From Phallusia mammillata (Eukaryota > Chordata > Ascidiacea > Phlebobranchia > Ascidiidae), in NCBI GenBank assembly GCA_003260075.1, contig QLIY01000529.1, positions 48,121-112,120 on the forward strand: a stretch of DNA of 64,000 bases. Direction: 5' to 3'. The first letter of the stretch is position 1. Each line of letters begins with the position of its first letter. Made by a program: the position numbers and the translations under genes. Shown here piece after piece: positions 12,643-25,000 of this stretch. A model generated the notes under the pieces. That model searched no databases. It worked only from the letters and a program-made list of their open reading frames with translations, and was not told the origin of the DNA.

Positions 12643-13787
12643 TTTGGATCAATTAAAAGTTGATTGGTAATTACAAATACTGAAACAAATTACAAATACT
12701 GAAACGAAGTGGTGTGAAATTATTACACAACATAGATTCTATTTTTATGGATGTACTACAAAACATAGACATTTTAAAATCAAAATGCAATGAAAAAAAG
12801 TATTTCTTTTGCAAAGTGATTAAATTGTAAGGTAACCAAGCATTCTATGCACTTTAGTTGCAGCTCTTAAGTCTACTAAGGTAACACCTTTTTCTATCAA
12901 TACAAACGCAAAATAATATGCCATTGCTACATGCAACAAAATTTCTTATTAAACAAGGGGACAATGGTTGTGTTAGTTTCTGAACCTAGTTAAGCGTAAA
13001 ACTTGTTTTATTTGTCTCAACCTGTGTCTGTATGACCTACCCAAGATGTATGCTGTCTACAATAAAACATTTTGCACTAATTTTTGCATGACAGCCATTT
13101 TATTCCATGTCATTTTGCCTACAGTGACAAAAATACTTAAATTGGCATCAAGCATTAAAATAGCATCGAGCAGCAACTTAAAACAGATTTGCATTCAAGT
13201 GTTACCATGGATTGCTCCAGGCGTCACAACTCTCCAACATTTGGCGCCACAACAAACGCTCAGTCGCCACAGAAACGTTGAGCTAATAATACGTGACAGA
13301 TTGAATCACGAGTTTACCGAGGATTAGGCCAAAGCCATTGCAGACGTTGCATGTGCAGACCTACACTAACGTGACTAGCTTTTAAGTTTTGATCACGATT
13401 TGCTTTTTTTAGCACGTATTTGCTATGACGCTACGAATAAACACATGCGTTTATAAGCAAGCATTTGCAAAGATGGGCTGAAGCTAGACTTCTGTTACTG
13501 ATCATTTTTTTAGATATACCAACACACAACAACAGACTGCGTTACAAATGCTACATAACATAGGATTGTGAAGTATGTACATCATGTAATGACTAAGTCA
13601 AACATATCACAATTTCTTTTTCTAGTTTAAGCAAACGCACAGAATCTTAGGCCAGACAGTTAGATAAGCATATTGAAAAGAAAAATTGTTAATTTGTTTA
13701 CATCTTAGCGTTAATACTACATTTTGGCTTATTTTGTTTATAACAGCGTATTTAGTCTACATAAACAAGTTAACCGGTGTATTTATG

Positions 13788-14089
13788 AGTAATTTATAAA
13801 AGTTTTTTGTTTGGCATTTCTTTTGTGTTTTTTTTTTCTTAACGTCCAGTGTCTTTTAGGTTAAATTAAGAGGTCGGATCCCATAAACTCCATCGTCGAA
13901 AACGGAATAACAAGAAAAATGCGGAAAAAAAAACCCCCCCCCCAGTAATTTATAAAAGTTTTTTGTTTGGCATTTCTTTTGTGTGTTTTTTTTCTTAACG
14001 TCCAGTGTCTTTTAGGTTAAATTACGAGGTCGGATCCCATAAACTCCATCGTCGAAAACGGAATAACGAGAAAAATGCGGAAAAAAAAC
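13788..14089. repeat. Direct duplication joined by C10
   Basis: 13788-13933 and 13944-14089 are near-identical and are separated by ten C at 13934-13943. This repeats the allele-join pattern seen elsewhere in the window. Confidence 0.8.
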
Positions 14090-14565
14090 CTTTTAAGTAC
14101 GTATGCGAAACCGCTACCATTTTAAAACTGCAGCAGAAAAACAAATTGTATGTTTTTTATAACATCAAAAAGTTTGTTTTCCGGATTCTGCCAATTAACC
14201 GTACCTGGTCTTGCCCGTAGGCTACAATCATGCGCAAAGAATGAAAATGTTAATTAGTACACGACGAACGAAGCTACCAAAAAGAAACGTAGGCTACGCC
14301 TGATATAAAATTATTTGTCACTTGGCTATTTTATCCGGAAACACGAATTAGCTGTGGTTTTCAATTTGCTGCGTACCTCCGCTAATCACAACACTAACCG
14401 TGATCAGTGCGCTTCAACCTTTTATCGCTCATGATTTAAAAATTAGGTACTTCTTAGGCCTGTTTACAGACATGAAATGTAAATGGTAACCTTAAAAACA
14501 TTGAAGCGAATTGAGATTTTCCAAAAGAACAAGTGGTGTACTTACGTTATCGTGCACACACTGCT

Positions 14566-14836
14566 AATTACGCATAATTTTGTACCCCCCCCCCTTTAAA
14601 CGTCTGTATTTTGATATATCATGTACTCTAACATCTACAACCTTATTAGCTGTTTGATCTGGCCAAATAACGGTAATGATCCCTGTAAATTTATTTCGTT
14701 TCAGTAAAAGCAGGGTCAATTGTAATCAATTGTCTACCTACAACATTTTAGCGTGGCGCTTTATTTGGTTGTAGGTGTTAGAGTACATGATATATCAAAA
14801 TACAGACGTTTAAAAACAACAAAATTATGCGTAATA
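14566..14836. mobile_element. Foldback (MITE-like) element with arms of about 70 bp
   Basis: The left arm begins TTACGCATAATTTTGT and includes AAACGTCTGTATTTTGATAT and CATGTACTCTAACA. The right arm is its reverse complement and ends AAAATTATGCGTAA. About 140 bp of unique sequence separates the arms. A C10 run at 14585-14594 replaces a few bases of the left arm. No coding potential. Confidence 0.6.
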
Positions 14837-15158
14837 ATTGTATGACGTAACAGTCAAGTATGGAAATTATTCTACGATGCTTTCTTTGGGTACTCAATGC
14901 ATATGCGTCGACAAATGTTTTGCATTACTTTCAATAGAATCTTCATCAGGTGCAGAATTTTTTTGCACACCAATGCGCAATAAATTTCTAACTGGCAAAA
15001 TTTAAACAATCAACCATTGTATTTTTTGCTATAAAATTATTAAATTGATCAAAAATATATAACATTGATTGCTTGCAAGTAATGCAAATGATATTCTGAC
15101 ATTTGTCTTGCCTTTGTTCATACGCACGATGGAAAAAATATAATTACAAACACACATT

Positions 15159-18100
15159 CTATTGTACGTTTGTGTCTTTATAGTTGTCATGTGGAACACT
15201 CAGCTTTGCTGCAATGGCCTTTGTGATATTTTCAATTGACTTTGAGCGGTCGTTTAAGTCACGACTTAGGGATTCCACCTGGTTTTGAAGTCCGTCCAGT
15301 TTGGCTTCCAACTTCTGCAGTTTGGTCTTAATAGTTTCGAAAAAACAAGGTTGAGTTTGATTTATTTCTACTGTGACTGTCGCACGTACCTATATATATT
15401 TTTATGAGACAAATGGAACGTACCAGAAAAAATGACAGTTAAACTTTCTTTAAACAAGTTTGAGCTCAAGCAAAATCATTAAAATCGCCTAATTTTTGTT
15501 TTACGGATTTAAAGACTGATTGTCGGCTGCAGCAACAAGGGCTTTAATACGTTACAATGTTACAGTAGCCATATTAAATCCGCAATATTAATGATATAAC
15601 TTGAATTTCAATTATCTAAAAACAAGCGATTTAGTTCCGTGCCAAAACCACCTAACAAACATAGACAAAAACTGTATGCAAAACCTTTAACCAAATCAGA
15701 CAAAAAGGTAAATGGCGAAACCAGCGTGTGGTCTTACGAAAACGTCCGAACTGTTTTTCAATTAAAAAATCAAGGTAGCATTCATAACAAGACAAATGTT
15801 AACCCATATTTCACATTTAGTCAACGTACGTTTTTCAATTTTAGCTTTAACCTACCTTTTCATTTTCACTATCTCTAGTAATTGACAGAAAACTTGGTTG
15901 TTTTGCAGTGAGACGCCATTGCATAAAAGACGAACATTCATCAGTCATGTTTGCCAGAAATGTTTTCTTTCTTCGCATTACCTTACGGCGAATCACTTGC
16001 GGCAGTGTGTATTCCACCTCCAGAGTAAGCTTCACCTGAATAGGACAAGAAACACCTTTCATATCCAAGCTGGTTGTTTATTGCAAGGCCAATAGTTCGT
16101 TTTGAATTACTTAAAAAATTTTTGTAAACACAAGGTATTTGCCAAACAAGCCGGGCATAACATATACAAAAACAGTTATTGTTTATTTTTTCCAATTGAT
16201 TGTAATCTTTGAATCCTTATTACCATCTTAAATGCTCCATTTACCTGCATCGCCAAACTTTCCAATTCTGCATTCTCTTGTACACCCTTAATGTCATCGA
16301 CAGCTAGACCGACCTTTAAGAATGCAAAGGATACAGAATCAGTTCTATTACTTGTATTCTTAAAAGGGTTTGTTTTAGCTGTTTCAACCAATAAAACAAC
16401 TGGAAGGGTGGCTTAGCACATATTACCATTGAACATACACTATGACCAATTTCAAAGAACACACATTTTTTGTATAGTTATTTTATTATGGGGTCCGTAA
16501 CAGCCAACTTTTTCATCTTTGTTTGTTTCTGCAAGCCGAAACTCATGGGTCCCCCACACATGCAATGTTGTGAATAATGTATTTTATGAGATAACCATGA
16601 TAAGTTTTGGTGGTATGAGTTTAAACACGGTGATGAAAAGTTCTGCATAAATTATCATGCCATTTGAGCTACAAACTATATAAATCGCATTCAGTTTGGC
16701 CACTGTTTATAAAATTTACCAATTTTTGGGGTTAGTGGGGTAAATGGTGGGGCTATATGATAAATCTACCAACAACAACTCAAAATGACATATGCTGCAC
16801 ACTGTTCAAATTTCATCCTATTCGGACATTGTATAAACATTTACCAATGTTAGCGGGCTAATGGGGTAACTTAACAAGCAATACCTAAAAATGACGTATT
16901 ATATCAACTGTCAAAATTTTATCCAATTCAATCAATGTTTACAAATTACCAACATTCCTAGGGTTTATGGGGCTTTAAATGTAAAATGAACCAATAGACA
17001 CTTTAAAATGATGTATTCTCTAGTCTAAATTCAATGTGATACTAACATTGTTTAAAAAATGTGCCAATTTTAGGGGGTTAGTTGGGTACCTGATGGGGTT
17101 CTGCACCCAAACTACAGCCCTGTAAAGTTTCAGCCCAATTAGACAATGCTTAAAAAATTTTGAGCTGCTTTAAAAGCAACTGCTGATATTTTAGATGTTA
17201 TAAGGTTCTTGAAACCCTTTTTGTCATGTGCAGCACTAAGCACAAACACAAGTAACATATATTCAGTTGCCTTAATTACACTATTGCACCACAAAAACCT
17301 TTTGTTTGGGGTTCACAGCAATCTGCATAACTATATCTACCATCTGTGAAAGTTTGATTTAAATCCATTAAAGATTTGATGCCAAAAGTACATGGACAAA
17401 CTTAAGCAGAAAAAAAACTTATAAAATAAAGATACGCCCCCTTCAGGAAAGGAGACCCATAATAAACAATTTAAATGATTTAAAGTATATACCAGTAAGT
17501 TCATAATGATGATGCTCATTACAATAACAAAGAGTATAAAGAGGATGTAAGATACAGCTCTGTAGTTTACCTGTGAATGCAACAGAAAAAAGTTAAATCT
17601 CAAAAGAAAAGTGATTACCAAAAAAACAAAACAAATTACAGTACCAGGATAGGGGGTTGTTCTAAAGAGTTTATGGAAGCTAGTTCAAGTTTGAGGTGTA
17701 TGAGTATTCAAATGAAGGTGTATGAGTATTGGTAAACCAACAACTTACATTCAACAGATAATTGTCAACATAACTATGGTTGCTTGATAAAACATTGATT
17801 AAATAAATGGTATAAATGGCCTACCATACAATTTGGACCATTTTTGCTCATAGTGACCTGGTGTTCGATTGTTAACACACTATATAAAGCATCATGCTCT
17901 TCTATACTACATTTTTTTTCCAATAAGCGTATAAACAGGGGTGTCCAACTCGAACACACCGCCGTGCCAATTTTGGTTTTAAGGTATATTCGCGTGCCAA
18001 CATTTGGTACTTTTTTCAAATCATGTCTTAAACGTCTTAACAGGACAGGCGCAATCCGAATATTTGGCCAATATGTATTACCCTTTTAAATGGCTAGAAA

Positions 18101-18985
18101 AAAATGTATTTAAATGCGAGTAAATTAGTTGATGATACTCCAGAAACCTTTTATTTCTGTTTATGCGATGCAAGATACAAATAGTTTGCAAAGGGCTACA
18201 GTTTTGTCAAAAAACGAACCATTTAATCAGTGGGTTGTGTAACTTTACCACTGGTAATCTTTACTCTTTTTTTAGAATAAAGGTCAAGAAGAATCAATAG
18301 AAATGAATTTAATTGCGTGACAAATTCTTATGTTTGCCATGTAAATGTGCAAAAGCTTGTGTGCTATTTTCAAATGCTCTGCGTGCCAATTTTGGCACAC
18401 AGGCAACATGTTGGACCTAGTATAACCTTTTAATACCTGACATATGCTTAACCATTTTGCATTATAAAAACAAACATTTTCATAATTGAAATTTACAGTT
18501 GAGACGGTGATTGTGTGGTTGTCTGCCCCAGTTTCAATGGCATCAACTTCAGAAAGAAAAATTTCATCAAACTGGATTTCTCCCATCATCATAATCGACG
18601 TTTTGATCACAGCAATCCACCATTCTCGAAATGCGTACTAATCAAATTTAACTTTAGTTGAATGACACAGCCAAGAACTTAAAGGTAGACTCACCTGATT
18701 TTGAAACAAACAATAGAAACTGAGTGCGAAACCAAATATGAAGAGGACAAAGACAACAAAGAATTTCATAAATGTTTGGAAAACGTCATTGAACATTATA
18801 ACAAATATACCAAATCTTGGCAGACTTTGTACAAACATAATCAAAACCATCCACGATAGCAAAATGCTGACTGCACCAACCTGCCACTGCCAATTCTGTG
18901 AGCAATAAAAAATAAAAATAGATGATAAAAACACATCCCTTGGTGAAACCTACCTCTCTAACACCAAAGTAATTGGCTCCAGAAG

Positions 18986-19051
<66 letters not shown>

Positions 19052-22000
19052 AGTGAGAATCGCAAGAACATAAAGCAAAATTTCAAGAAGGTTAGTAAAA
19101 CTCATAAAATATGAAATCCTTTGTGAGTAAACCTGGTATAACTAAAAACAAACAAAAACAACTTTAGGTTTGTAACTGGATGGCCGTTTTTCTTTACAAT
19201 TACAAGTAAAGCAACTTAGTTTGAAAGTAAATAATAGTGTGATAAGCAAATTATATTTGTCATTAATATCTTTACCCAACAAATCAATTTAACTGTTCCA
19301 ATATAAGTAGTTTTTACACTAAACCATTAAATTTCCATATTGTTTGATAAATAGGTTGTTTAAGTCAAATAAAAGTAATAGTAAATTGTAATAGTGGGCA
19401 CTGCCAGGAAACAGTGCAAGTTCTTCGTTTATTATAATTCAAATGAAATACATGGCTTACCTCTTTCAGCAAACATATGCTGGCCATTGCAAGAATGAAG
19501 TATTTGGCCCAAATTCCCCATGAGCTGTAGTTATAGCAAGGCCCAAAAATTGGTTGAGCTTGAGTAACTATTGCTATGCACGTTGGTGACACATTGTCTG
19601 CATCTAGATTCAAACACATCAGAGAAACATATCATGTTTAGTACACACAATGCTGTGTAATTTTGAATTAATTCACCTTGTAATGAAACTGTTTTCAAGA
19701 CTACATGAAAAAATTCATAAGGCACAAGATGTGTATGTTAAAATATGCCTACATTTTTGTTATTATGTACAAAATTGGTTGAACAGCATTGATTGAAGTT
19801 GGTGAAATTTCACATATGAAAAAAATGTGAAAATCAACACTTATAAGAAATACCCCTAAAGATTTTATTGTGAACTCTTTACATGAGGAGATACAGTAAC
19901 TTGGGTAAGTTTGTCATGACTTCTTCAAAAAATTAAAGTAGAACAAAAATATCTACATGGCATTACTGTTCAAATATAGAAAGCAAATTACAGTAACCAT
20001 TTTCATGGTGATTTTATACTGTACCAGACATACCAATGGAATATGGGGGAGGCATTGTTAGCATGTAGGAGTTGAAAATTCCCATAAAGATCAAATATAG
20101 CAGCAGATTAAGAAAGTATACAGCCCTCCCATAAGCTCTCCACTTGTGGTTTAACAAACTTACAACCAGTGGGTGGCGCAAAAGGTCTAAATGTTTTGCT
20201 TCAACCTGCTCACAAAAAGTATGTTAATAAAAACATGGCAGTAAAAGTAAAGCATTAGTGGTAAAGTTCATGCATAACATTAATTTACCATAATGTTCAG
20301 AGGATGATTTTTCTTAAGAAAGTTCGAGTCATGTGCATATGGCTCTGCACCATTGACAATCCTCCCATTTTCTGCATACACCTGCAAAAGTATTGTTATT
20401 CAATTTTAAAAATAGGGCTAGATTTTAACTATAAAATTAAAATTACATCTCTTTTGATACTGTTTTTCATTGGATGTAACGTTGTTATTTTTTTCTCCTG
20501 GCTAACATCTCTACATATTGAACCCAAGACACAAAACAAAAAAATTACACCAAAAAACATTTAATTTTATATTTTTTGTACTTTTATGTCTTTAGTTGTG
20601 CTGTGATTGTTTCTAAACTGTTCCCCTTCAGCAACAAAACTCCTTAAAGATAAGGCTTTGGTCCCACGCCTGCGTGAAAAATTTATGGATGGGTTGTCTC
20701 CGGTTAACGTTGCTGCACGACTGGGGACTGAGTCACGCATCGAAGTAATTAGGGATTGGTGCTGCATTTAAAATATTACAGATGGGTTCATTTGATTAGG
20801 AAAAAAAAACGGTGACACAATTGCACTGGAAACATTCACCAAGCCACGTTAAAACATTATAAAGTAAAAAAAGAAACATTGTAAAATTGGCAATAAATTC
20901 TTCATGACTGACTGCCCTTAAACAGTATTGTGTGACTGGGGCTCACAAGAAAATCAGGTTGGCACATTATAGGTTGCATATAGTAGGAGAAATATAGGAT
21001 TAATAGTCATTTGAAAGTTGAACTGAACTTAGTAAAATTGTGATTTGCCAAGTGGAAAAATCCATTGATGTTGAAATGTTTTAATAACTAACTTAGTATT
21101 CGGTGACTTTGGTTACATGACTTTGGATACGTTTAGTTAGTATTTTTCGCTGTCCAACCACAAACTTCTGCATTTAACATGATAATCAAAAATCCTCTTA
21201 CTTTGGCTCTTTCTGTAAGCCAGTTTGTACAGAAAAACTCATCATCCAAGAATTCATAATTGCAACTAATCTGAAAGTTCATTAAAAAACAATTGTTAAC
21301 AAACAAAACGTAGTAAGTAAACCGTTTTTATTTTCAGTTTTTAGAATTAGATATATTGTCTGACACCATTTAAACAGTTGCAAAATCAAAATAGTATTTA
21401 TAATAAAACCATAAGGAAGGACTAATTCAGCACGCCTTATTCATTTGTTAATTAAAATTTAATCAACATCATAACTTGTTCGGAGGTACAGATATTAACA
21501 TCCCAGTTTGTAATTGTTGGATGCACTTGTTACCTTTTGGATAACCTGGGGCTCTGCTACGTCATCATTTTTGTTGTCTTCCTTGATACATTTGTCAAAA
21601 ACTTGTTTAGCAATTTCTGGCATTTGTCGAATCAACTTTCTCATTGGAGTGAGAATCTCACCTGTTGTTTGCCACAAAGGAAAAATGGTTGAAGTATTAT
21701 TTTTTACATAATTAAGCTAAAACTAGAAGGGTGGCTCTGCACATATTGCCATTGCACATACACTACATACACTTTATTTATACTCACTCCCATTTTAGCC
21801 ACTGTCTTTTATAGCCTTAGTTGTTTCTGCAAGCAGAAACTCATGGGTCCCCCACACATGCAAAGTTGTAATTAATGCATTTTGCAAAATAACTATTGTC
21901 AATTTTGGTGCTATCCGTTTAAGCAGGACAATAAAACAGTCTACATACATAATCATGCTATGTGAGGTAGAAAGTACACAAGTTGCATTTAAAAAGCACA

Positions 22001-25000
22001 ACAAATTTTCACCAAATTATGGCCAAATGAACAAACTGTCAAAATTTCATTCAATTTGGACTATGTTCAAAAATTTACCCATTTTAGGGAGCTATTGGGG
22101 TAATCACTGGGGCTAGTAGGTCCAACAAACCAAAACACATCTACATGACCATATCTACCATTTTCAGGGAAGGTGACCCATAATTACCATTAGTCATATC
22201 AATCGTTCTGTTTCTCAAAGCCTTTTTCCATCCTTTTTCTTGTATAATTGCTTGAGCACATGAAGTATTTCCAGAATCAATTGCACAATCCAAAGCATTT
22301 TTTCCATCAAATGATCGGTGAGTGACATCAGCGTCCCATCTGTCAAAATTTTCAGGGTCAGAAAACATCCTCAAAGCAAACCGACTAATATTGTTAAACA
22401 AATATTTTTATGACACTGCTATAGTATCAAATTGTTGGCAACGAAGTTGATTGCTATTCTTTACCTTAAAGAATGTTTTTAGAGTTAAAATTTGCTGTTT
22501 TAATTGGTTTAACGGCCACATTCTCTAAGGCATACTGTACCCAAATTTTAAACAACTACAAAGCACTTACTTCAGAAGCTCCTTGACCATCTTAGTGTGC
22601 CCCCTGCGACAAGCAAGTTGTAATGGAATGACCATTGTTTTTCCAGGGTGATTGACAGGGGAACCAGCCTCCAGCAGAACAGCAGCAGATTTGTGCATTC
22701 CAGCAAATGCACAACAGTCGATAGGCATATAATGCTCATTATTTCTGTGAGAAACAAATAGGCTTTTGAGTTATATATTTGTCACAAGCATATATCTATA
22801 GCAGTTATAGTACAGAGCAACTGACATTTTGAAGTATCAGATGCTTGATTAGCATATATTTGGTCTTACATTGTAGCTGTATAAGCTTCTACTCATGTTT
22901 TTGTACTTTATAAGAATGTTGTGCTTCACATGTGTGATATCATGATAAAGGTATCTCAGATAAGTTATTGGTATGTTAATGGTGTTTGCTTTATAATAAA
23001 AATGCAGTAAATTGTTATTGCATTATGCCTGGCTGCACCATACTTAAAAAGTTAGTATGTTATCACTCTGTACTAAGTCCAAATGAACTTAAAACCATAT
23101 ACATTAAGTAACAAAAAATCAATTAAAAACGTAAACCAGGCCTCTACTATCTATGTTGTTAGCCTTTATTTCAGCTCCAAAATGAATAAGCTCCCGCACA
23201 ACTTCAGTTCTTCCATTTAAGGCAGCAAGATGAAGAGGAGTATTTCTATTTGAGTCGGTAGTGTAGACAATTTCATGATTTCTTTCCAGAAGCTCTAGAA
23301 CAATACCTAACTCTCCGCTTTCAGCGGCAAGATGAAGCGGAGTTTGATCGTTTTCATTTTTTGCATCAATAACAGCTCCAGCATCAAGCAATTGCTAAAA
23401 ACATATTTTTTTTGGTAGAAATTTAAGTGCTTAACTGTAGACCAACTAGATAAACCAGCAACTTTACTTTGACAATAGCACAATATCCATTAATTGTAGC
23501 ATAATGTAGTGATGTGTTCAGCGATCCTGGCTGAATCTTCTTGTTTTTCTGTTTGTATCAATTCAAAGGTAAGTAAAAANATTTTAGCCACTGTCTTTTA
23601 TAGCCTTAGTTGTTTCTGCAAGCAGAAACTCATGGGTCCCCCACACATGCAAAGTTGTAATTAATGCATTTTGCAAAATAACTATTGTCAATTTTGGTGC
23701 TATCCGTTTAAGCAGGACAATAAAACAGTCTACATACATAATCATGCTATGTGAGGTAGAAAGTACACAAGTTGCATTTAAAAAGCACAACAAATTTTCA
23801 CCAAATTATGGCCAAATGAACAAACTGTCAAAATTTCATTCAATTTGGACTATGTTCAAAAATTTACCCATTTTAGGGAGCTATTGGGGTAATCACTGGG
23901 GCTAGTAGGTCCAACAAACCAAAACACATCTACATGACCATATCTACCATTTTCAGGGAAGGTGACCCATAATTACCATTAGTCATATCAATCGTTCTGT
24001 TTCTCAAAGCCTTTTTCCATCCTTTTTCTTGTATAATTGCTTGAGCACATGAAGTATTTCCAGAATCAATTGCACAATCCAAAGCATTTTTTCCATCAAA
24101 TGATCGGTGAGTGACATCAGCGTCCCATCTGTCAAAATTTTCAGGGTCAGAAAACATCCTCAAAGCAAACCGACTAATATTGTTAAACAAATATTTTTAT
24201 GACACTGCTATAGTATCAAATTGTTGGCAACGAAGTTGATTGCTATTCTTTACCTTAAAGAATGTTTTTAGAGTTAAAATTTGCTGTTTTAATTGGTTTA
24301 ACGGCCACATTCTCTAAGGCATACTGTACCCAAATTTTAAACAACTACAAAGCACTTACTTCAGAAGCTCCTTGACCATCTTAGTGTGCCCCCTGCGACA
24401 AGCAAGTTGTAATGGAATGACCATTGTTTTTCCAGGGTGATTGACAGGGGAACCAGCCTCCAGCAGAACAGCAGCAGATTTGTGCATTCCAGCAAATGCA
24501 CAACAGTCGATAGGCATATAATGCTCATTATTTCTGTGAGAAACAAATAGGCTTTTGAGTTATATATTTGTCACAAGCATATATCTATAGCAGTTATAGT
24601 ACAGAGCAACTGACATTTTGAAGTATCAGATGCTTGATTAGCATATATTTGGTCTTACATTGTAGCTGTATAAGCTTCTACTCATGTTTTTGTACTTTAT
24701 AAGAATGTTGTGCTTCACATGTGTGATATCACGATAAAGGTATCTCAGATAAGTTATTGGTATGTTAATGGTGTTTGCTTTATAATAAAAATGCAGTAAA
24801 TTGTTATTGCATTATGCCTGGCTGCACCATACTTAAAAAGTTAGTATGTTATCACTCTGTACTAAGTCCAAATGAACTTAAAACCATATACATTAAGTAG
24901 CAAAAAATCAATTAAAAACGTAAACCAGGCCTCTACTATCAATGTTGTCAAAAAACTCTTATTCTGTACGCACATAGCCTTTATTTCAGCTCCAAAATGA

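Larger units (their letters stand above)
12643..15158. other. Intergenic between channel genes A and B
   Basis: No further exons are visible. The region holds the duplicated block at 13788-14089, a foldback element at about 14566-14836, and AT-rich unique sequence. The gene A promoter should lie just above 12642; no TATA box or other motif stands out. Confidence 0.4.
15159..19603 (-). other. Gene B S2-S6 core and C-terminal coiled coil
   Basis: 19461-19603 encodes S2 (SSWGIWAKYFILAMASIC). 18954-19141 encodes the S2-S3 region and carries the C tract. 18695-18895 covers S4-S5 (GFALSFYCLFQNQ). 18497-18637 is the pore (WWIAVIKTSIMMMGEIQF). 17493-17570 is S6. 16245-16313 is the post-S6 helix (VGLAVDDIKGVQENAELES). 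15856-16035 is a basic cytosolic stretch (VIRRKVMRRKKTFL). 15159-15326 has heptad-like LQKLEAKLDGLQNQVESLS before the stop. Confidence 0.83.

Noticed and set aside
23137..23548. A second, extra set of ankyrin exons in gene B (copy 1)
   Set aside because: Joining both copies breaks the reading frame and an N marks the junction, so I treat copy 1 as an allelic duplicate.
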